Below are positions 34,452 to 43,900 of a stretch of 64,000 nucleotides of DNA, piece after piece. The notes beneath the pieces were generated by a model, which had not been told where the DNA came from, made no database searches, and saw only the letters and a list, made by a program, of their open reading frames with translations. Positions within the stretch are counted from its first letter, which is position 1. Each line of letters starts with the position of its first letter. Made by a program: the position numbers and the translations under genes. Where the stretch lies: contig NZ_PNFD01000001.1 of NCBI RefSeq assembly GCF_003254645.1, positions 992,001 to 1,056,000 of the forward strand, written 5' to 3'. Origin of the DNA: Microbacterium suaedae (GTDB taxonomy: Bacteria; Actinomycetota; Actinomycetes; Actinomycetales; Microbacteriaceae).

Positions 34452-35996
34452 CTACGCGTCGATGTCGCCGAAGCCCTCGCCCGCGAGATCCGCGGCGATC
34501 ATCTCGACGATGGTGTCGACCGTGACGCCCGGGCCGTTCGAGAGCTCGCCGATCTTCTCCCGGTCTTTCAACACGACGATCCGATCGCTGAGGCGCACGA
34601 CCTCCTCGAGCTCCGACGAGATGAACACGACTGCGACGCCCTCCCCCGCAAGCTTGGCGATCCGGCGCTGGATCTCGACCTTCGCCCCGATGTCGATGCC
34701 GCGCGTCGGCTCGTCGAGGATGAGCACGTGCGGGCGCGTCGCCAGCAGGCGCGCGAGCAGGACCTTCTGCTGTGTGCCGCCCGAGAGGGTCTCGACGGGG
34801 CGGTCGAGGTCGTCGGGAGACAGGTGCAGCGCGTCGAGATACGTGTCGATGAGCGCATCCTGCTCGCCGCGGGCGAGGGGACGGGACCAGCCGCGCATCG
34901 CCTGCAGCGCCAGGATGATGTTCTCGCGCGCGGTGAGGCCGCCGATCACACCCTCTTCGCGCAGATTCTCGGTCGACAGAGCGACGCGGTGACGCAGCGC
35001 AGCGCCGGGGCTGCGCAGCCGCACACGCTCGCCGTCGACCCAGAGCTCCCCCGTGTCGGCGCGGTCGGCGCCACCGACGAGCCGCGCGAGCTCCGTGCGC
35101 CCGGATCCGCGCAGACCCGCGAACCCGACGACCTCGCCGCGGGAGAGCTCGAGATCGGTCGGATCCAGCGCGCCGCGGCGCCCCAGATCCTCGGCGCGCA
35201 GCGTCGCGGGGCCGCCCGGTGCGTAGTGGTGCGCGAGCCGCTGCGAGCGCAGCTCGCGGAGGGCGCCGATGTCCTCGCCGATCATCTTGGAGATCAGCTC
35301 GGCGCGCTCGACGTCCTCGGCGTCGTATTCCGCCACGACACGGCCCGCACGCAGGACGGTGAGCCGGTCGGCGACTGCGAGCACATGCTCGAGGAAGTGC
35401 GAGACGAACAGGATCGCCGTGCCCTCGTCGCGGAGGCGGCGCACCACGCGCAGCAGCGTCCGCGCCTCCTCGGCATCGAGGCTCGACGTCGGCTCGTCCA
35501 GGATGAGTACGCGCGGGCGCAGCACGAGTGCACGCGCCACGGCGACGAGCTGCCCGACGGCGGGCGACAGCGCCGACAGGCGCGTGCGAGGGTCGAGATC
35601 CGACAGGCCGAGGTGTGCGAGGACCTCGCTGGTGCGCTCCCGATTCGCCTTCCAGTCGATGCCGAACCTGCCGCGTATCTCGTTGCCGAGCATCACGTTC
35701 TCGGTGACCGTGAGATTCGGGCTGAGATGCGATTCCTGGAAGACCGTCGCGATGCCGTCGGCCCGCGCATCCGCGACGCCCGTGGGGGTGCGCGTCTCGC
35801 CGTCCATGCGCAGCGTGCCCGAACGGATCGGGTGCGTCCCGGTCAGTGCGCCGATGAGCGTCGACTTCCCCGCGCCGTTCTCGCCCATGAGCGCGTGGAT
35901 CTCGCCCGGGAACAGCGTGAGGTCGACGCCGTCGAGCGCGCGCCTCCCCGCGAACTCGACGACGATCCCCGCCATCTCGACGACCGGACGCATCAT
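34452..35996 (-). CDS. second YtfR-like sugar ABC ATPase
   Basis: This 514-residue tandem ATPase is paralogous to the one at 31492. Both halves are complete: GENGAGKST and DEPTSSLDAEE in the first, GLRGSGRTEL, LSGGTQQKVLLARLLA and DEPTRGIDIGAK in the second. The ATG at 35996 overlaps the LacI stop as ATGA, so it is co-translated with the regulator and not with the transporter. No further permeases follow it. It could serve the same permeases under other conditions, serve permeases elsewhere, or be a recent duplicate. The longer frame upstream runs inside lacI and is not used. Confidence 0.9.
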   Translation of the reverse strand: MMRPVVEMAGIVVEFAGRRALDGVDLTLFPGEIHALMGENGAGKSTLIGALTGTHPIRSGTLRMDGETRTPTGVADARADGIATVFQESHLSPNLTVTENVMLGNEIRGRFGIDWKANRERTSEVLAHLGLSDLDPRTRLSALSPAVGQLVAVARALVLRPRVLILDEPTSSLDAEEARTLLRVVRRLRDEGTAILFVSHFLEHVLAVADRLTVLRAGRVVAEYDAEDVERAELISKMIGEDIGALRELRSQRLAHHYAPGGPATLRAEDLGRRGALDPTDLELSRGEVVGFAGLRGSGRTELARLVGGADRADTGELWVDGERVRLRSPGAALRHRVALSTENLREEGVIGGLTARENIILALQAMRGWSRPLARGEQDALIDTYLDALHLSPDDLDRPVETLSGGTQQKVLLARLLATRPHVLILDEPTRGIDIGAKVEIQRRIAKLAGEGVAVVFISSELEEVVRLSDRIVVLKDREKIGELSNGPGVTVDTIVEMIAADLAGEGFGDIDA

Positions 35997-37021
35997 CGGG
36001 TGCTCGCCCCGTGCCGTGGCGCGGCGCTCGAGGCGCGCACGACGAGCTCCGCCGGGATGCGGGTGGTCTTCGGGATCTCGCGGCGCTCGATCGCCGCGCG
36101 CAGGATGTCGACGACCGACGTCCCGAGCGCGCGGAAGTTCTGCGTCACAGTCGTCAGGGGCGGCACGACGTGGCCTGCAAGCGGGACGTCGTCGAATCCG
36201 ACGACGCTGAGGTCCTCCGGCACGTGGAATCCCCGATCGTGCAGCCCGTGCATGAGCCCCACGGCCATCGAGTCGTTTCCGACGAAGACGGCCGTGTAGT
36301 CCGGCAGCCCGCGCAGCCCCTTCGCGAAGTCGTACGCGAAGTCGGCCGACCAATCGCCCACGACGATCGGGCGCTCCCGGATCCCCCATTCCTTCGCCCG
36401 CGCGTGGAACGCGCGTTCGCGGGCACGGGCGTCGAGCCAGTCGAGCGGGCCGGAGAGGTGGAGGATATCGCGATGGCCGAGCGAGACCAGGTGGTCGACG
36501 GCGAGCGTCGTGCCCTGATGCTGGTCGACCGACACGGTGAGGAAGGTCGGGTCGTCGTCGGGCTTGACCACGAGCACGGGGACGCTCATCGAGGTCTTGC
36601 GCAGCGCCGCGACCGATGACGACCGCGGGGCCACGATACAGAGCGCGTCGACCCCCTGCCCCGTGAGATTGTCGATCGCGTCCTGCGGACTGATCTCGTC
36701 CTCGTCCCCCACCGCGATCGAGCTGACGGCGTATCCCGCGGCGCGGGCGGCCGATTCGACGGCCCGCAGCGTGCTCGTGGGGCCGAACTCGATCGCGCTC
36801 TCGACGAGCACGCCGATGCGCTGCGTGCGCTGCGTCGCGAGGGCGCGCGCGGCCATGTTCGGCCGGTACCCCATCTCCTCGATGACGTCGAGGACCCGGC
36901 GGCGCGTGGCCTCCTTGATATGGGGGTAGTCGTTGAGAACGCGCGAGACCGTCATGTGCGACACACCCGCGATCGCCGCGACCTGCCTGATGTTCGGCTT
37001 CGCCGCCCCCGTGTCCGTCAC
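35993..37021 (-). CDS. LacI-family repressor of the furanose locus
   Basis: This 342-residue regulator has an N-terminal HTH (IRQVAAIAGVSHMTVSRVLN) and hinge (YRPNMAARALATQRTQ), followed by a sugar-binding core with GFDDVPLAGHVVPPLTTV. The GTG start has GGGAGGA upstream. It is the only LacI gene inside the sugar locus and is coupled to an ATPase gene, so it is the best candidate to bind TGTTACCGGNAACA-type sites. No copy of that site precedes its own gene, suggesting it is not autoregulated through it. Confidence 0.9.
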   Translation of the reverse strand: MTDTGAAKPNIRQVAAIAGVSHMTVSRVLNDYPHIKEATRRRVLDVIEEMGYRPNMAARALATQRTQRIGVLVESAIEFGPTSTLRAVESAARAAGYAVSSIAVGDEDEISPQDAIDNLTGQGVDALCIVAPRSSSVAALRKTSMSVPVLVVKPDDDPTFLTVSVDQHQGTTLAVDHLVSLGHRDILHLSGPLDWLDARARERAFHARAKEWGIRERPIVVGDWSADFAYDFAKGLRGLPDYTAVFVGNDSMAVGLMHGLHDRGFHVPEDLSVVGFDDVPLAGHVVPPLTTVTQNFRALGTSVVDILRAAIERREIPKTTRIPAELVVRASSAAPRHGASTR

Positions 37022-37063
37022 CTCGGTCCTCCCACGGGCTCAGCCTATCCCGCCCCCAACCCG

Positions 37064-37117
37064 TCATTTCTGGCACATCCCGTCGGCGGAGTCCGCGACG
37101 GGATGTGCCAGAAATGA
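37064..37117. repeat. long hairpin with 22-bp perfect arms
   Basis: Arms 37064-37085 and 37096-37117 (outer end TCATTTCTGGCACATCCCG) are exactly complementary around 10 bases whose inner bases also partly pair. It lies between the GH43 stop (37135) and the lacI start (37021), both minus strand. It may terminate the GH43 transcript, but its AT-containing arm is unlike the GC hairpins here and it has no T-tract. Confidence 0.8.
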
Positions 37118-37134
37118 AGAGGCAGGGCGCATCG

Positions 37135-40100
37135 TCAGCCGCAGGAGATCACGTCGTAGACGGCGCGGGCGTCGACCAGTGATCCGGAGTCCGCGCGGAC
37201 CTCGCCCGCGTCGACGCTCGCCTGGCGGGCGTTGAAGCTCACCGAGACGCGGGCACCCGGATCCACAGCCTCGAAGACGCGGGAGCCGAAGGCCGTCGTC
37301 ACCTCGATGTCGGCGGACGCGGTTCCCTCATTCGTCGATCGCGCGACGACGTAGGCGCTCCCCGCGATGCACCGCGTCGATGCCTCGACGGAGACTGGCG
37401 GCGCTGCGTCGGCTTCCCGCAGCCTGTCGTACTCGGCGCGCGCGAGCGGACGCACGACGCCGTGTTTGGTGGCGTCGAACATCTCGAACTCGTCGGGCGA
37501 CATCCGCTCGAACGCGATGTCCGTCGTGTTCCCCGTCTCGATGCCGGTCACACGGTACGGGCGATACCCCTGCTCGGATCCACCGTACTCGTCGACGTAG
37601 ACGTACCAGACGTCGGCGGTCGTGTCCTTGAACATCAGCGGCCCCTCGACCGCGCCGTAGTCGGCCTGGCCGATCGCCGTCTCGACGGTCTCCCACTCCG
37701 TGCCCGGCAACCACCATTCCGTCGCGTCGGCCACTTCCATGTAGACGGCCTTCGCCGCGTCGCCGTTGTCTTTCGAGATGCGATAGGTGCGTCCGTCGTG
37801 CTGGTAGACGGTCGTGTCGATGACATCGTGACCGGCGTCGATCATCACTCCGCCGTAGGCGTAGTCCGTGCGGAAGTCGGTCGTGAAGCCGTAGTGCACC
37901 TTTGCGTACGCGCCAGGCTCCGCCGCATCCTGGTTCGGGAACCGGGTCGTCGGATACGTCTTCGACGACCAGTACATGACGAACCGCTCCGAGACCGGAT
38001 CCCACGTCGCCTCGGGCGCCCACGCCATACCTTGGTCGGGCTGCGCGACCGTGAGGGTCCACGGATCCGACCAGTTCACGAGGTCGTCCGACTCCCAGAA
38101 CACGAGCTCGCGGCTCAGATTCGCGCCATGCCACCACGTGTCGTGATCGGCGCAGTCGTACGAGTACCCGCCCGTCTCGTAGGGCTGGCAGCCGAACACC
38201 CGCAGGTCCGTCGCCATGAGGTAGTACGTGCCCGTGTTCGGATTCCGCACGAGGTAGGGGTCCCTCACGCCCGTCGAACCGAGATCGGACGCGAGGATCG
38301 CCTCACCGCCGTTCAGACGATCCCACTTCGTCGGATCGTCACCGCGGCTGAGGTCGAAGTAGATCTTCTCCGCGTAGCCGTCGGGATCCTCGACGAAGTG
38401 CGCCATCAGGTACCCGTAGCCGTCGTCGGGAGAATCACCGACGCCGGCGTAGTGCCGCATCACGCGGTCGTACTCCTCGCTCGTGATCGGCAGGATCGTG
38501 CCGTGGCGCTTCTTGAGGGCGCCGTAGTCGACGTCGGTCGCCTTGCTCCAGTCGTCGGCCGACGTGGAGCCGATGTCTCCCGTGCGGAACGGCAGGTACC
38601 CGAGCCCCGCACCGTACTGGTCTGCCATGAGACCGTAGAGCGCCTCGTCCGCGCCCGCGTCGTCGTCGTTGTACTGGAAGAACTCCGGCCCCTCGAGGCA
38701 GCCGCCCGAGTAATTGGTCCCCGTCGCGCACGACTCGTTCGTGCCGTCCATGATCGACTGCAGCGTGCCGACGAGCACCCACTCGTCCTCGGAGCCGGTC
38801 TCGCGCGGCAGGGCCGAGACGGTCGGCGAGGCGATCGCCTTCGACTTCTCGATCGTGATCTGGCCATCTCCCGAGGCGCGGTAGAACCAGTCGCCGACCT
38901 GGAACACGGTCGTGTCGATGATCGAGTGCTCGCGGTCGATCCACTTCACAGGATCCGAGAACGTCACGAAGTCGCGCGTCGTCGCAATGTACATGTTGAC
39001 CGGGTCGCCGATCTCGTTCTGCGCTTCCGACCTCGTCGCCCAGAACACGTAGTACTGCTGCGACGCCTCGTCCCAGATCGCCTCAGGCGCCCACATCATG
39101 CCTGCGTCGGGGATGAGACCGGCGATGTCGGGGAAACGGGGCTCACTCCAGTTCACGAGGTCCGTCGACTCCCAGACGGCCATCCTCGTCGATCCCGAGT
39201 TCGTCGCGTCCGCGTTCCCCCAGCCGCCGCGATGGTAGATGCTGAGGTCGGTCGCGATGAGGTAGAAGCGGTCGCCCTCGGGGGAGCGCACGAGGAAGGG
39301 GTCGCGCACGCCGCCGTCGCCTTGAGTCCGGTCGACGGAGAGCGCCGGATCCCCGTCGGGGCGCGTGTCGGTGAACGTCGTGGCGTCGCGGCTCGTGGCG
39401 AAGTAGATCTGCTCGTCGCTCTCCGCGCCCTCGGTGCCCGTGAAGTGGGCGAACAAGTAGTCGGTCGTCTCGGGCATCTCGTATGCCGCGCGCACGACGA
39501 CCTCGATCTCGCGCGTCGCAGTCGCGTCGCCGGCGCGCGCCGCGGCGGTGAGCACGACCGTCCGATCGCCGTCGGCGGGCCGCGTCACGAGGCCAGGAGC
39601 GACGCCGTCTGAGCCATCGACGTCGATGACGCCGGGCGCATCGGACGTCCAGATCAGCTCGGATCCGTACCGCGCGCCGGTTTCGGGCAGGCTGATGCTG
39701 CTGCGCAGGTCGTCGGCGTTCGAGATCCGGATCGCGTCGAGGTCGCGCCGCGCCTGCTCGACGTCGGTAGGCGCCGCCGCCACGGTGACCTCGAACGTGC
39801 GCGTCGCGGTCTCTCCGCGAACGTCGGACGTCGCCGTGAGCGTGACGTCCGTCGCCGTCTGCGGTTGCGTGACGGCACCATCGGGGGCGATGACGCCGGC
39901 GGGCTCACCCGACCACGTGACGCTTCCGGCGGTGGGCAGCACGATGTCGGTCTCGATCGCGGACAGGTCCTGTTCGTTGGCGGATCCCAGGTCGATCGCC
40001 CGCACCGCCTCGGCCGCGGCTTCGGGTGCGTCGGCATCGGAGATCTGCTGCAGCGCAGGCTGTTCGAGCGCAACACCGTACACACGGAACGTCGACATGC

Positions 40101-40788
40101 GCCCCTCGTAGGGGCGATCGCCCGAGTACGCACTCGCGCCGAGGAGGTTCATGGTGTGCGTCGCGAGATCGTCGAGGTGCGTCACCGATCCCGTGTTCTC
40201 GGCCCACAGCTCGCCATCGACGAAGAGGCGCAGGGTCGAGGCCGATCCGTCGGCGTTCCGGGCGATCGTCGCAGCGACCGACTGGGACGCACCCTCGACG
40301 AGCGTGCGGTCAGCCCGGGCTGTCTGCTCGTCCGACCAGTTCGTCGACGAGATCGTCAGGCGCGGGTCGACTGGCTGGATGAACATCTGCCCTTCGCCGT
40401 CGTCTCCCGATCCGCCGATGTTCCACAGGAACTGCGCACCGGCGAGTGCCTCGGGTGTCGTCTCGGCGACGATCGTCGCCGCTTCCCGTCCCGCGAGCAG
40501 ATCGTCGGGCAGCGCGACGTGATTCTCGCCGGTGAACTCCATGAAGCCGTCGCGCCACGCCTCCCCGCCGACGACCGATCCATCGTTGCCGGTTCCGGAG
40601 GCGTCGTGCACGACCGTGCCCGATGTCTCGGAGAAGTCGTACGACAGCAGCAGACCGCCCGACGGAACCTCCGCGGCGGCGGGTGACGCGGCGAGCATGG
40701 CGCCCACGACTGCGGCGCCCGCCGCATACGCACTAGCGCGCCTGATCCGTGCGGGCGTCGCCCGTGTCAATTCATGTCCGGGCTGCAT
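37135..40788 (-). CDS. secreted double-GH43 glycosidase with LamG and Ig-like domains
   Basis: This 1217-residue secreted protein starts at ATG 40788 (GAGGAGA upstream), with a signal peptide near 1-39. LamG-like about 45-245, two Ig-like domains 250-440. Two GH43 domains follow: A about 445-790 (GGVRDPFLVRSPEGDRFYLI, MMWAPEAIWDEASQQYYVFW) and B about 800-1130 (STGVRDPYLVRNPNTGTYYL, MAWAPEATWDPVSERFVMYW). The shared C-terminal module ends it. Both RDP aspartates are present, so both domains look active. YLFAHFTGTEG and GYLMAHFVED at the domain starts are typical of the broad GH43 group holding subfamily 34 arabino-/galactofuranosidases. A LacI operator and promoter are upstream. Confidence 0.87.
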   Translation of the reverse strand: MQPGHELTRATPARIRRASAYAAGAAVVGAMLAASPAAAEVPSGGLLLSYDFSETSGTVVHDASGTGNDGSVVGGEAWRDGFMEFTGENHVALPDDLLAGREAATIVAETTPEALAGAQFLWNIGGSGDDGEGQMFIQPVDPRLTISSTNWSDEQTARADRTLVEGASQSVAATIARNADGSASTLRLFVDGELWAENTGSVTHLDDLATHTMNLLGASAYSGDRPYEGRMSTFRVYGVALEQPALQQISDADAPEAAAEAVRAIDLGSANEQDLSAIETDIVLPTAGSVTWSGEPAGVIAPDGAVTQPQTATDVTLTATSDVRGETATRTFEVTVAAAPTDVEQARRDLDAIRISNADDLRSSISLPETGARYGSELIWTSDAPGVIDVDGSDGVAPGLVTRPADGDRTVVLTAAARAGDATATREIEVVVRAAYEMPETTDYLFAHFTGTEGAESDEQIYFATSRDATTFTDTRPDGDPALSVDRTQGDGGVRDPFLVRSPEGDRFYLIATDLSIYHRGGWGNADATNSGSTRMAVWESTDLVNWSEPRFPDIAGLIPDAGMMWAPEAIWDEASQQYYVFWATRSEAQNEIGDPVNMYIATTRDFVTFSDPVKWIDREHSIIDTTVFQVGDWFYRASGDGQITIEKSKAIASPTVSALPRETGSEDEWVLVGTLQSIMDGTNESCATGTNYSGGCLEGPEFFQYNDDDAGADEALYGLMADQYGAGLGYLPFRTGDIGSTSADDWSKATDVDYGALKKRHGTILPITSEEYDRVMRHYAGVGDSPDDGYGYLMAHFVEDPDGYAEKIYFDLSRGDDPTKWDRLNGGEAILASDLGSTGVRDPYLVRNPNTGTYYLMATDLRVFGCQPYETGGYSYDCADHDTWWHGANLSRELVFWESDDLVNWSDPWTLTVAQPDQGMAWAPEATWDPVSERFVMYWSSKTYPTTRFPNQDAAEPGAYAKVHYGFTTDFRTDYAYGGVMIDAGHDVIDTTVYQHDGRTYRISKDNGDAAKAVYMEVADATEWWLPGTEWETVETAIGQADYGAVEGPLMFKDTTADVWYVYVDEYGGSEQGYRPYRVTGIETGNTTDIAFERMSPDEFEMFDATKHGVVRPLARAEYDRLREADAAPPVSVEASTRCIAGSAYVVARSTNEGTASADIEVTTAFGSRVFEAVDPGARVSVSFNARQASVDAGEVRADSGSLVDARAVYDVISCG

Positions 40789-40853
40789 CGCCGTCTCCTC
40801 GCCTCATCGCGCGACGGCCGCTCCTGTGCGCCCGTCTGTCGGATACCGCTCGG

Positions 40854-40883
40854 ATGTTACCGGGAACATTCGCAGCGCGTCAA
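40854..40883 (-). promoter_or_regulatory. promoter and LacI operator of the GH43 gene at 37135
   Basis: On the minus strand TTGACG (40878-40883) and TAACAT (40854-40859) are 18 bases apart, matching the geometry at 34395-34424. The operator TGTTACCGGGAACA (40855-40868) is identical to that copy and covers the -10. Confidence 0.8.
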
Positions 40884-40976
40884 CGGGGTTGAGCGGGAGC
40901 TCGCCGCGCGCCTGCCGCAGACCGACCCGTATCCGCTCGGGAGCGGTCGATCCGCGGCAGACGAGCGGCGCCAGGG

Positions 40977-43900
40977 CTACTCCACCGCGTCGTACGGTGC
41001 CGTCGACGAGTGCGTCGTGCCGTCGGCGCCCGTGCCGGTCACCGTCACCGCGCCCGCCGGGATCTGCGCCTGGCGCGTGTTGATCGCGGCCGACACCGTG
41101 TCACCCGGCGCGACGTCCTCGAACGTCTTCGCCCCGTACTCGGTCTCTACCGTGACGTCGGCGGCCGTGTCGTTGGCGTTGTGCACCTTCGTCACCAGGA
41201 ACACGTTCTGCCCGAGCGAGCGCGTGGTCACCTCGGCGTCGAGGCGCAGCCCCTCCGCCTCCTCGCCCGCGACCGCGAGCCACGAGATGACGGGATCCGA
41301 GCTGCCGGCGCCCTCGCTCGTGACGAGGTAGTCGACCGTCGCGGGCTCGTCGAGCGTGAACGTCAGATCCGCCGAGACCCGGTCGTTCGTGCCCGAGAGG
41401 CCGACCGTTCCCGAGGCGAGCTCGACGCCGCCGGCCGACACCGACTGGATCATCGGACGGGTGACGCCCCACCACTCGGTGAAGCCCGCCGTGAGCGTGT
41501 ACGTGCCCGCCTCGAGCGGGAGGCGGTAGCGCAGATCGGTCGTGGACTGCCAGTACCCGGTCGAATACTTGTCGGCCAGGTCCATTCCGCCCTTGACGTT
41601 CATGCCGTCGGGCAGGTGCCCCCACACATCGGCGCCGGTCGACGCCTGATCCACCGCGTCGTTGCGCAGCTCGGGGAACGAGCCGTCGACTGCGAGGTAC
41701 TGCGGCGAGTCCTGCCCGCCCGTTCCGGCGTCGATGAAGTACCGGATTCCGTCGGGAACCACCTCGTACTCCGCCTCTACCGCGGCCTGCTCGTCGAGCA
41801 TGCCGCGCACCGCGAGCGTCTCGTACGCCGTGCGCTCGGCATCGATCGCGTCCTGATCCCAGGTCACGGAGCGCTCGGCACCGCCGACGACGACCGTCTC
41901 CGGCAGCTCCTGCCCGATCGCGACGGCGCCCGCGAGGCCGATGTCCTCGACGTCGACCGCGGTCAGCTGCTCGACGGCGCGGTCCAGGCGCTGGGTGAGG
42001 CCCGCCGCCCCCTCGGCGTCGAGGCCGAAGGCGACGGGATCCGCGGCGGCGGCCTTCGCGTGGGCGAGCGTCGTCTGCACGACCTGCCACTCCGCGGGGT
42101 CGTGACCCTCGGGATCCTGCGCCTCGCCCGCGGCGATCGCGTCGTTCAGCGCCGTCAGCTCGACCGCGCTCGCGTCGGCCGCGGCCTTCACGACTCCGAC
42201 GGCGTCAACGTTGAACTCGGCGTCGTTCGCGGTCTGGAACTCGACCGTGTGCTCGCCGTCCGCGAGCCCGCGCAGGCGGAGAGCCGTCTTCTCGGATCCG
42301 GCCTGCATCGTCGGTGCGTCGGTGAGAACGCGCTCCCCGTCGACGGCGACGTGCAGCAGCGTCTCGCCGCTGTTGCTGCCGATGAGGTCGAGCCCGGTTC
42401 CGGTGAAGGTGTAGCTCAGCGTCGCGCCCGAGCCGGTGCTGAGGCTGCGCGTGCGCCCCCACTCGTACATGCTCTGGCCGTTGAGGTGGCGCCACCCTTC
42501 GTCGAACGACAGCACGGGCGCCGACGTGTCGGCCCAGCTGGTCTGATGCATCCCGTCGATCACGTCGGTGTAGTACGGCGTGTATCCGTCGATCGGCGTG
42601 ACCCGAAGATCGTCGAACTGCGTGAAGGTGAACGCTGAGCCGAGCTGGATCCGCCCCGTCGCCTGCGGTTCGGGGTCGACGTACTCCGCGACCTCGACGC
42701 CGTTGATGAGCGCCGTGTAGGTGTCTCCCGCGACGCGCACTGCGAGGGTGTTCCAGACATCGGATCCCGCCTGGAAGGCGGTCTCGGGCACGTCGGACGC
42801 GAGTCCGCTCGCGACGGTCTCGCCGTATCGCTCGAGCGACCAGGCACCGTCCGGATCGACCCGGAGCTCCGCGGCCGACACGTTCTGACCGTTCGAGGTG
42901 CCGCCCTGCTGGCGGGCGCCGACCGTCGCGTACCGGCCCGAGCCCGGCTCGAACAGCACGTCGACCGAGACCGTGTAGTTGGCCCAGCGGAAGTCGCCGA
43001 TCGTCGTCTTCGGGTCGCCGCCGTTCCAGGCGCTGCCGACCATGTCCGGGCCGATCTGCTGGCGCAGCACCCGATCGCGATCCGGATCGTCCGTCGCGAC
43101 CGACTCGAAGGCCCCGTTGGCGTCGTGGGTGTACCGCGGCGTCGCGCCGCGATCCTCCGGCCGCACGCTCGGCGTCCCGTCGGGCGCCTCCTTCGCGCCG
43201 CGGGAACCGAGGTACGTCTCGCCCGAATCGGCGAGCTCGCCCGTCTCGGGATCGTAGGTGAGGATCCCGCCCTGCTCCGCATAGTCGAAGTCGTCGGCGT
43301 AGATCACGTCGTCGTCGGTCCGACCGTTCACGGCGCCGCTCGCGTCGGTGTCGAGCACGTCGCGGCCTCCGTCCTCGGCCGTGTACTCGGGCGCCTGCGG
43401 CAGCTTGCTGCCCGCGCCCTCGCGCGGCGTCAGGGATCCGTCGGCGGCAGCGGTCGCCTGGTCGAGCGTCGTCGCGGTGACCGCCGACCACGGTTCGACC
43501 GTCACGGTGTAGGTGCCGGCGGCGTCGGGGGTCAGCTCGTCGACGGGCGAGAGGTAGTTCGCGTCATACGCCTCGCCGTCGTCGGCGGCGCGCGTCTCCC
43601 ACACCTCGAGCGCGGCGTCGTCACCGAGGTTCAGCTCGCTCGCGGTGATCTCGTAGGTGCGGGTGAACGAGCTGTCGTTGACGATGACGGTCGAGAAGTC
43701 CGTCGCATCGGGCGCGGCCAGCGTCGTGTACGAGTCGCCGCCTCCGAGGGCGCCGCTCGGCGGATTTCCCCGGCCGAGCGTGCTGTCGGATGCCTGCGGG
43801 ATCGCCCGCCAGATGCCGTTCGCGTCGGCCTCGCCCGTGGCGTTCTCCCAGCCGAGCGTCGCGAACTGCGTGAAGTGCTGCAGCACGGCGAGCCCCGCGT

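Noticed and set aside
34452..37076. 874-codon fusion of LacI region and ATPase
   Set aside because: The first 360 codons are LacI DNA in another frame; the ATPase starts at 35996 with an ATGA overlap.
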